Shown here: in pieces, positions 1 through 5,134 of the stretch | How positions within the stretch are numbered: the stretch's first letter is position 1 | Layout of the letters: the number at the start of each line of letters is the position of its first letter | Assembly (NCBI GenBank): GCA_030672465.1 | Contig: DAOVGJ010000252.1 | Span: 1-6,797, forward strand | DNA from: Pseudomonadota bacterium | GTDB taxonomy: Bacteria > Desulfobacterota > BSN033 > WVXP01 > G020346125 | Length of the DNA stretch: 6,797 nt | Direction of reading: 5' to 3' | The notes under the pieces: model-generated | Database searches by the model: none | What the model was told of the DNA's origin: nothing | What the model saw: the letters and a program-made list of their open reading frames with translations, nothing else | Translations under genes and position numbers: made by a program

Positions 1-1503
1 CCCACCGGTTTGCCTAACGAATCTCCCCTCCGAGTCAGCCACCTTGGTGATGGTCTCCTTGTAAGCGACCCGAGGTATCCCAACCCTAGCCTCAACTTGA
101 AATTCCCTCAATAGCCTGTCTACAATAATTTCCAGGTGGAGTTCCCCCATGCCGGAAATGATAGTTTGCCCCGTCTCTTCATCGTGCTTTATCTGGAATG
201 AAGGATCCTCCAAAGCCAATCTCTTCAAAGACATGGCCAGTCTTTCCAGGTCCTTTTTCGTCTTTGGCTCGATGGCAATAGAGATAACGGCATCGGGGTG
301 GTGGATGGATTCCAGAGTGATAGGATCCTCCTCATCACAAATGGTATCCCCCGTCATTACTCTCCTTAACCCCACGGCGGCAAAGATATCCCCCGCATAA
401 ACCTCCTTTATCTCCTCCCTCTCATTGGCGTGCATCTTAAGAAGGCGACCCATTCTTTCGTTATGCCCGTGAGTCGCATTGTAAATGGTGGAACCTGCCT
501 TTAATGCCCCGGAGTAGACCCTGAAAAATGCCAGTTGCCCTACAAAGGGATCGCTCATGATCTTAAAGGCGAGAGCGGAAAAGGGAAGGCTGTCGTCAGG
601 CTTCCTCCATTTCGTATTTCCATCTGGACCGACCCCCTTTACGGACGGAACGTCAAGGGGAGATGGGAGGTAGTCCACCACCGCGTCGAGCAGTGGCTGC
701 ACCCCTTTATTTTTAAATGCTGACCCACATAACACGGGAACGATCTTTCCCTCTATGGTGGCCTTTCTTATAGCGCTTTTAATCTCCCATTGGCCAATGT
801 CCTCTCCCCCAACATATTTTGCCATGATGGACCCATCCAGGTCGGCGAGCTTCTCCAACATCTCCCCTCGATGGTCGGCAACTGAATCCACTAAGGTATC
901 CGGGACATCCACCTCCTTAAATTGTGAACCCAAGGTGAACTCATCATAGAGGATTGCCCTTTTGGTGATCAGGTCGACAACCCCTTCTAACTCTTCTCCG
1001 TGCCCCACGGGAATTTGGAGCACCAAGGGTGAAGCGCCGAGTTTTTCCTTGATCATCCCCACGCACTTAGGGAAATCGGCTCCGACCCGATCCATCTTAT
1101 TGATAAATGCGATACGGGGAACGGCGAATTTATCGGCCTGCCTCCAGACCGTCTCCGACTGAGGTTCTACCCCCTCAACGGAGTCGAAGATGGCAATGGC
1201 TCCATCCAAAACCCGGAGGGACCTCTCCACCTCCATGGTAAAGTCTACATGACCGGGTGTATCAATGATGTTAATGCGGTGATCCTTCCAAAAGCAGGTG
1301 GTCGCAGCGGAGGTTATAGTAATTCCCTTCTCCTGCTCCAACTCCATCCAATCCATGGTAGCAGACCCATCGTGAACTTCACCCATCCTATGGATGACCC
1401 CGGTGTAATAAAGCATCCTCTCGGTGGTAGTGGTCTTCCCGGCATCGATGTGGGCCATGATCCCGATGTTTCTGATTCGATGTAAAGCAATGATACGTGC
1501 CAA
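1..1503 (-). CDS. fusA: Translation elongation factor G (EF-G), C-terminus beyond window
   Basis: EF-G is the ribosomal translocase GTPase; it moves tRNA and mRNA through the ribosome after peptide-bond formation. Reading the minus strand gives an open frame of 501 codons that runs off the window start, so about 190 C-terminal residues of the usual ~690 are missing. The GTPase motifs are visible: AHIDAGKTTT at about residues 17-26, DTPGHVDF at 81-88 and NKMD at 135-138. The frame ends at FVRQTGG, typical of EF-G domain IV. I chose a TTG start at 1503 because MARIIALHRIRNIGIM aligns residue for residue with the usual EF-G N-terminus and AGGG at 1513-1516 sits 9 nt upstream. An ATG three codons earlier would have AGGG touching it, which is too close. 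It is the third gene of the str operon, 82 nt after rpsG. Confidence 0.97.
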   Translation of the reverse strand, partial: MARIIALHRIRNIGIMAHIDAGKTTTTERMLYYTGVIHRMGEVHDGSATMDWMELEQEKGITITSAATTCFWKDHRINIIDTPGHVDFTMEVERSLRVLDGAIAIFDSVEGVEPQSETVWRQADKFAVPRIAFINKMDRVGADFPKCVGMIKEKLGASPLVLQIPVGHGEELEGVVDLITKRAILYDEFTLGSQFKEVDVPDTLVDSVADHRGEMLEKLADLDGSIMAKYVGGEDIGQWEIKSAIRKATIEGKIVPVLCGSAFKNKGVQPLLDAVVDYLPSPLDVPSVKGVGPDGNTKWRKPDDSLPFSALAFKIMSDPFVGQLAFFRVYSGALKAGSTIYNATHGHNERMGRLLKMHANEREEIKEVYAGDIFAAVGLRRVMTGDTICDEEDPITLESIHHPDAVISIAIEPKTKKDLERLAMSLKRLALEDPSFQIKHDEETGQTIISGMGELHLEIIVDRLLREFQVEARVGIPRVAYKETITKVADSEGRFVRQTGG

Positions 1504-1512
1504 TTTCCACAT

Positions 1513-1516
1513 CCCT
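1513..1516 (-). promoter_or_regulatory. Ribosome-binding site deciding the TTG start of fusA
   Basis: AGGG on the minus strand lies 9 nt before the TTG at 1503-1501. It directly abuts the alternative ATG at 1512-1510, which makes that ATG an unlikely initiator. This supports the TTG start, together with the alignment of the EF-G N-terminus. Confidence 0.55.
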
Positions 1517-1585
1517 AATAAGAAATAGGCTAAAAGCCAACGCGTTTGAGCCATAAGAGGGGTTTTCAGCATATCGCTCAATCCC

Positions 1586-2056
1586 CTACCATCGGTAATG
1601 AGCAAAGGCCTTATTCGCTTCCGCCATTCTATGGGTATCTTCCCTCTTCTTTATCGCTGCACCACGTCGGTTAGCGGCATCAATCAACTCGGCAGACAAG
1701 GCCTCTTCCATTCTCCTTTCGGGGCGTTGGTGTGCATATGTGATGATCCATCTCATGGCCAACGCCGTCTTCCTTGGAGGTCGAACTTCCACGGGAACCT
1801 GGTAGGTAGCTCCTCCAACTCGCCGCGACTTAACCTCAATCATGGGTTTAACGTTATCGATGGCTTGTTTGAATATTGCTACGGGATCCCCCTTGGTCTT
1901 TTCGCTAATAATATCGAACGAACAATAGAGAATCCTTTCGGCCACGCCCTTCTTCCCCTTGCGCATGATGGCATTGATAAATTTGGCAACCAATAGGTCG
2001 TGGTATTTGGGATCGGGCAAAATTTTCCTCTTGGGAACTTCTCTTCTCCTCGGCAT
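1586..2056 (-). CDS. rpsG: 30S ribosomal protein S7
   Basis: S7 is the primary 16S rRNA-binding protein that nucleates assembly of the 30S head and lines the E site and mRNA exit region. The 156-residue product has the standard bacterial length. It shows MPRRR at the N-terminus, DPKYHDLLVAKFINAIMRKG at about 15-34, GGATYQVPVEVRPPR at 81-95 and a C-terminal HRMAEANKAFAHYRW. The ATG start is preceded by AGGAGATG on the minus strand; the upstream rpsL stop codon (TAG, 2072-2070) overlaps this ribosome-binding site, which suggests translational coupling. It ends in TAG. It is the second gene of the str operon. In other bacteria S7 can repress its own operon by binding the mRNA between rpsL and rpsG; the 13-nt gap here leaves little room for that, and I see no such structure. 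Confidence 0.98.
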   Translation of the reverse strand: MPRRREVPKRKILPDPKYHDLLVAKFINAIMRKGKKGVAERILYCSFDIISEKTKGDPVAIFKQAIDNVKPMIEVKSRRVGGATYQVPVEVRPPRKTALAMRWIITYAHQRPERRMEEALSAELIDAANRRGAAIKKREDTHRMAEANKAFAHYRW

Positions 2057-2069
2057 TTAAGCTCATCTC

Positions 2070-2441
2070 CTACTTCGGTTTTTTAGCGCCGTATTTCGAA
2101 CGACTTTGTTTCCTGTCCTCAACTCCAACGGAATCCAACGTTCCCCTGATGATATGGTATCGGACTCCAGGAAGATCCTTTACCCTCCCACCCCTTATCA
2201 AAACGACGGAATGCTCCTGAAGGTTATGTCCCATTCCTGGGATATAGGTAGTCACCTCCAAGCCGTTTGTTAACCTCACCCGCGCTACTTTTCGCAGGGC
2301 GGAGTTGGGTTTCTTGGGAGTTGAAGTATAGACTCGAATGCATACGCCCCTTTTTTGAGGAGATCCCTTCAAGGCCGGAGCAGTTGTCTTCTTCTTGAGA
2401 GCGGTTCGCCCCATCCTGACTAATTGGCTAATTGTGGGCAT
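2070..2441 (-). CDS. rpsL: 30S ribosomal protein S12
   Basis: S12 sits at the decoding centre of the 30S subunit and controls accuracy of tRNA selection. The product is 123 residues, the normal short bacterial form. It begins MPTISQLVRMGR and has KGSPQKRGVC at 25-34, TPKKPNSALRK at 41-51 and KDLPGVRYH at 88-96. The lysines of the last two loops (K43/K44 and K88) are those whose mutation gives streptomycin resistance in other bacteria; here they are wild type. The adjacent aspartate D89 is the residue methylthiolated by RimO in many bacteria. The ATG at 2441 has GGGGAGG 5 nt upstream (2447-2453). It is the first gene of the operon, behind the promoter at 2476-2504, and ends in TAG. Confidence 0.98.
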   Translation of the reverse strand: MPTISQLVRMGRTALKKKTTAPALKGSPQKRGVCIRVYTSTPKKPNSALRKVARVRLTNGLEVTTYIPGMGHNLQEHSVVLIRGGRVKDLPGVRYHIIRGTLDSVGVEDRKQSRSKYGAKKPK

Positions 2442-2475
2442 CTACGCCTCCCCTTCGCCATTTGTTAAATTAATA

Positions 2476-2504
2476 ATAATACTCTATTTCTTTCCCCTCT
2501 GCAA
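2476..2504 (-). promoter_or_regulatory. Putative sigma70 promoter of the str operon
   Basis: On the minus strand TTGCAG (2504-2499) and TATTAT (2481-2476) are separated by exactly 17 nt. The -10 box matches the consensus at 5 of 6 positions, while the -35 is weaker beyond TTG. Transcription would start near 2469, giving a leader of about 28 nt before the rpsL ATG, with GGGGAGG inside it. The spacing and position fit, but this is inference from sequence only. Confidence 0.6.
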
Positions 2505-2548
2505 GACCAAAGGCCAAAACTTATCAAAGTTAGCAATTCTGCCTTCCA

Positions 2549-2782
2549 ATGTCAAGACCTCATGAGCAGCGCTGTAGGGGGATGGTAGAACAGAGCTTGG
2601 CCCTGGCTACTGCCTTGGCCCCAGAAATCGGATATGACAGGGCCGCTGAAATCGCGAAAAAGGCCTATATATCCGATAAAACCATCAAAGAGGTCGGGAG
2701 GGAAGAGGGGCTTTTCCCGGAGGAAAGGCTCAATTTCCTCCTCGACCCGAGGAGGATAACTAACGGGGTAATCCTCAAATAA
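2549..2782 (+). pseudogene. Remnant of class II fumarase/aspartate ammonia-lyase: C-terminal domain only
   Basis: This 77-codon frame matches only the small C-terminal domain of the fumarase/aspartase superfamily. Homology begins at about QRCRGMVEQSL (residues 7-17) and continues through ALAPEIGYDRAAEIAKKA (22-38), REEGLFPEE (51-59) and LLDPRRIT (64-71), the family's typical ending. A full enzyme has about 460 residues. The whole catalytic part, including the signature loop GSSxMPxKxN, is absent, and I see no continuation upstream, where the rpsL promoter lies. No Shine-Dalgarno site precedes the ATG at 2549. The first six residues look like non-homologous sequence at a breakpoint. The frame is undamaged and ends in TAA, so the truncation may be fairly recent or the fragment may be kept. 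Fumarase versus aspartase cannot be decided from this domain. Confidence 0.75.
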
Positions 2783-2803
2783 GGGAACTCAAGATTTGCA
2801 TAT

Positions 2804-3712
2804 TTATTGAACCTCCACGATCATCTCGACCTCCACCGGCGTCCCCAGGGGAAGTTCTCTCGTCCCTATTGCAAGCCTTGAATGTTTCCCCTCCTCTCCG
2901 AAGATCTCAACCAAAAGATCCGACGCGCCGTTCATCACCTTGGATTGCTCCTCAAACCCGGGGGCGCTATTGATGAACCCCGTCACCCGGATAACCCTTC
3001 GCACTCGATCCAACGCTCCCACCACGGATTTGACAGCTGCCAAGCAGTTTAATGCCGCAACTTTTGCACACTCATACCCTTCCTCCACAGTAAGGTCGCT
3101 CCCTATCTTACCTCTTGCCTTTAGCTCCCCTTTGATAAAGGGAAGTTGGCCTGACGTAAAGACATAACTCCCCGAATGTACCGCAGGTACATAGGAAGCC
3201 ACCGGCTTAGGAACCTCGGGCAGCTCCAATCCCAGACTTTTTATCTTTTTTTCGATTTCCACCGAACTCACCCCCTTTATCTTTTCAATCCACCCTTTGT
3301 TGGCATCGGATTTAGAATCTAGGTCCTTGATGTACGGTTTGATATCCAGCAGTGGGGTCCCATCAAATACATCCAATCCCGATGTGAGGATAACATTATC
3401 GGCGATGCCTTTTAACCGGACGATGCTGAGGCCTATGGGGTTCGGTCGGACCGGAGAGCGACTTGCAAAAAGGCTCACCTTTTTCCCAGCAGCCCATGGC
3501 GGACACACGGTCATGGAGACGCTGCGTTTCAATTGGTGCATATAGTATAGTACGTGGATGTAACGAAAGCCCTCAAGATCACGGAGTCCCTCTGCATATT
3601 CAGGGTCCAGGATGATCCGAAACTCCCCCTCATCATCCTCAATGGGCTGATAGGGGGCACTCTCGGTATAGGGCGTCCGAATTATTCCTATCCTTTTTAA
3701 TCTATACGTCAT
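2804..3712 (-). CDS. TrmO-like tRNA methyltransferase domain fused to RidA/YjgF-family domain
   Basis: The product is one 302-residue chain with two domains. Residues 1-147 match TrmO/TsaA (YaeB), the SAM-dependent enzyme that N6-methylates t6A37 in tRNA. Landmarks are IGIIRTPY (8-15), LEGFRYIHVLYYMHQ (46-60), SRSPVRPNPIGLS (84-96) and DGTPLLDIKPYIKD (117-130). Residues 149-302 match the longer RidA-like subfamily: LGLELPEVPKPVASYVPAV at 160-178, SGQLP at 187-191 and LPLGTPVEVEMI at 288-299. R279 sits where RidA proteins carry the substrate-carboxylate arginine. RidA proteins hydrolyse reactive enamine/imine intermediates such as 2-aminoacrylate. The ATG at 3712 has GGGGAG 6 nt upstream. There is no linker: TrmO ends at WIEKIKG and RidA begins at once. 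The join lies in a G-run with an internal ribosome-binding site, so two separate genes plus a one-base error is the main alternative. Confidence 0.85.
   Translation of the reverse strand: MTYRLKRIGIIRTPYTESAPYQPIEDDEGEFRIILDPEYAEGLRDLEGFRYIHVLYYMHQLKRSVSMTVCPPWAAGKKVSLFASRSPVRPNPIGLSIVRLKGIADNVILTSGLDVFDGTPLLDIKPYIKDLDSKSDANKGWIEKIKGVSSVEIEKKIKSLGLELPEVPKPVASYVPAVHSGSYVFTSGQLPFIKGELKARGKIGSDLTVEEGYECAKVAALNCLAAVKSVVGALDRVRRVIRVTGFINSAPGFEEQSKVMNGASDLLVEIFGEEGKHSRLAIGTRELPLGTPVEVEMIVEVQ
3260..3275 (-). promoter_or_regulatory. Internal ribosome-binding site and GTG start at the TrmO/RidA junction
   Basis: On the minus strand, inside the fused frame, GGGGGTGA matches the anti-Shine-Dalgarno complement GGAGGTGA at 7 of 8 bases. 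It is followed after 5 nt by an in-frame GTG (3262-3260, V151). Starting there would yield a 152-residue stand-alone RidA-like protein (2804-3262), about the normal length for that subfamily. The coincidence with the domain boundary suggests a former or present separate start. Confidence 0.6.
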
Positions 3713-3945
3713 AATTGTCTCCCCGCTCTTTTTATCACGGAGTATCTGAATGTAAGAGCCGAATCATCTAATATCTATGGTGACTCGGTTCGCCGATGAC
3801 CTTATTGGCTCAGAACTTCTTGCTGAGCGAGCACGTTACAGCAAAAAAGTAACCAAATCTGTGGATCGAACAATTGGCCTCGCATCCCTTGGGTCGATTG
3901 GGATTATCTCCCATTGGAAAAAATTCCGGGGCGTTCAACCACCAC

Positions 3946-4524
3946 CTAAAGCCTCGACTCAAAGGGAAGTTCACAGTAAGCTCCCTCATCATAGATCTCG
4001 GGAACTATCCCCATGGACTCTATAAACCGTTGCGTTCCATGCAGAAATCCAACTCCCATTCCCATGTCGATGATCTGCTCTTCTGTGAAATGTTCCTTCA
4101 GTCGCGTGAAAAAAGCCTCGTCCAATTTCTGGGGATCAGTTAATATGATATCAGCAAAACGGAGTGCCATCTTCTCGCGCTCAGAAAGATCGGATTTCTC
4201 GTATTCCCTCATCTTCTGAATCGTCTCTTCGGTCAATCCCTTCTGCTTAGCCGAAGCAGATCGGACCGTACTTCAATGGCGGCACTTGGCCGCCCAGGCG
4301 CTCTTTACCCGAAGCATCTCCATGAGGGTCGCCTCGACGCTGGAATCCACATAAAGGTATTTCATAAAGGCAAAGATCACTTTCATCAGCTCCGGTCGTT
4401 GAGCTAGAGCGCGTAACAACTCCACATCATCGAAGGCCTTTGTTCTCCAGGCTTCAAACATCCGTTGCAACTCCTCCGACTGTCCCTCGTCAACTTGCTG
4501 AAGCAGACATTTTTGAATAGGCAT
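3946..4524 (-). CDS. Candidate selenoprotein: AhpD-like / carboxymuconolactone decarboxylase family, CxxU active site
   Basis: AhpD-like proteins are all-helical thiol oxidoreductases whose CxxC pair reduces peroxides or disulfides. This frame encodes 192 residues if the TGA at 4275-4273 is read as selenocysteine (U84). The redox motif becomes C81-R-H-U84. Before it lie FDDVELLRALAQRPELMKVI (31-50) and the helix up to LRVKSAWAAK. After it come TVRSASAKQKGLTEETI, LSEREKMALRFADIILTDP and a C-terminal helix ending HGTQRFIESMGI. Both halves follow the family pattern without gaps or frame changes, and the TGA replaces exactly the second cysteine. R88 stands where AhpD has its catalytic histidine (second Cys + 4). 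I chose the ATG at 4524 because a G-rich ribosome-binding site (4528-4540) precedes it; a TTG at 4557 has none. The terminal stop is TAG. The alternative is a pseudogene with a nonsense mutation, or two split genes, which the position of the TGA and the hairpin after it make less likely. Confidence 0.82.
4231..4275 (-). promoter_or_regulatory. Putative bacterial SECIS element following the in-frame TGA
   Basis: Reading the minus strand, the TGA (4275-4273) is followed by 12 nt and then a perfect 7-bp stem: TCTGCTT (4260-4254) pairs with AAGCAGA (4248-4242) around the loop CGGCT (4253-4249). An outer helix GGTC (4267-4264) with GACC (4234-4231) can extend it across an internal loop. The apical loop begins 19 nt after the TGA and has G at its second position. 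Both agree with the known bacterial SECIS pattern (hairpin inside the coding region just after UGA, G among the first loop bases), which recruits SelB with Sec-tRNA. Folding was done by eye. Confidence 0.72.
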
Positions 4525-4557
4525 GTTCTCCACCCCCCTCACTGCGCATTGGGTCAA

Positions 4558-5076
4558 TGAATTTCGAAAGGTTCTTGATTATAAGTACCTCGAATCATGA
4601 AAAAGGTCAAAAGGTTGGGAATGCAAGCATCTTCCGAGATGATTTATCCTTTCGATTTCAATCCCTTTCTTTACCATGAGATTATGATATCTGCAAACCG
4701 GAAATACTGGAGTTCCTAAGTTTCAAGTGAACACTGTTATCCGTGAGTGTAATGGGCTTATGTCATCCACACGGAATGATGGAATGTTGGAGTATTGGAA
4801 TAGTGGGTATCAAAGGGGGAGAAAGCGTTACTTTTGGTTCAGGACCACTCCGTTTGAGGATCGCTTCGCCAAGGCACAAGGCAAATGATTCTTGGCCTTC
4901 AGCCTCAAGTCCGCCGCACGCGGACGCTCCTCCACCCTCTATCAGGGTAATACCTATCCCTAAACACATTATTGAACCATTCCAGTTGCGGCAAAGTCCC
5001 TGAACTCCTATGTAACAAACAGGTTAGAAAAATATTCCTCATGAAAGTCAGGAAACTACAGGGAAATAGCCCTGAA
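4558..5076. other. Gene-free intergenic stretch with short repeats and inverted repeats
   Basis: No frame here has a ribosome-binding site or a recognisable protein; the short open frames on both strands look random. Four imperfect 8-nt tandem units occur at 4773-4804 (GGAATGAT, GGAATGTT, GGAGTATT, GGAATAGT). A nested inverted repeat spans 4854-4908: TTGAGG/CCTCAA outside, CCAAG/CTTGG inside. Directly after it is a hairpin with 6-bp arms GTCCGC/GCGGAC (4909-4925, loop CGCAC). No T-run follows, so it is not a typical intrinsic terminator. CAGGG/CCCTG at 5059-5074 is a further small palindrome near the following promoter. The stretch separates the divergent AhpD-like and AIR-synthase-like genes. 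Confidence 0.5.
4578..4610 (-). promoter_or_regulatory. Possible promoter for the AhpD-like gene
   Basis: On the minus strand a perfect -10 hexamer TATAAT (4583-4578) lies about 54 nt before the ATG. TTGACC (4610-4605) is upstream, but the spacer is 21 nt, longer than the usual 16-18. Transcription would start near 4571. The -10 is convincing; the pairing with this -35 is doubtful and may need an activator or another sigma factor. Confidence 0.35.
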
Positions 5077-5103
5077 ATTTCCGTTTCCAATTACTACGGA
5101 AAT
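5077..5103. repeat. Inverted repeat ATTTCCGT-N11-ACGGAAAT, operator candidate
   Basis: The 8-bp arms (5077-5084 and 5096-5103) are perfect inverse complements. They overlap the presumed -35 region and end 4 nt before the perfect TATAAT of the next gene. A third copy of GGAAAT occurs at 5062-5067 inside the small CAGGG/CCCTG palindrome. Placement and symmetry suggest a repressor binding site, though no regulator gene is visible nearby. Confidence 0.45.
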
Positions 5104-5113
5104 ACCGTATAAT
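5084..5113 (+). promoter_or_regulatory. Putative promoter of the AIR-synthase-like gene
   Basis: A perfect -10 box TATAAT is at 5108-5113. The best -35 is TTTCCA at 5084-5089 (4 of 6 bases, 18-nt spacer). Transcription would begin near 5120, leaving a leader of about 15 nt that just includes GGAG (5124-5127), 7 nt before the ATG at 5135. Confidence 0.5.
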
Positions 5114-5134
5114 CCCGACAAACGGAGCTGATCG

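Noticed and set aside
149..1485. Several plus-strand frames across the first 1.5 kb
   Set aside because: They are antisense shadows of fusA, whose minus-strand translation carries all expected EF-G motifs.
3808..3828. Hairpin GCTCAG-N9-CTGAGC downstream of the AhpD-like gene as an intrinsic terminator
   Set aside because: The stem is only 6 bp and no T-run follows on the minus strand, so there is not enough to call a terminator.
3810..3992. 60-aa minus-strand frame overlapping the end of the AhpD-like gene
   Set aside because: Its upstream third is an out-of-frame reading of the AhpD-like C-terminus, and it shows no recognisable features or ribosome-binding site.
4273..4557. Stand-alone 94-aa protein ending at the TGA, with a separate 96-aa protein at 3946-4236
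   Set aside because: Both are halves of one AhpD/CMD-family protein in the same frame. The second has no ribosome-binding site and starts at a leucine inside a conserved helix.
4743..5090. Overlapping short frames of 61-86 codons on both strands
   Set aside because: They have no ribosome-binding sites and low-complexity translations from repetitive, palindromic DNA, with no family resemblance.
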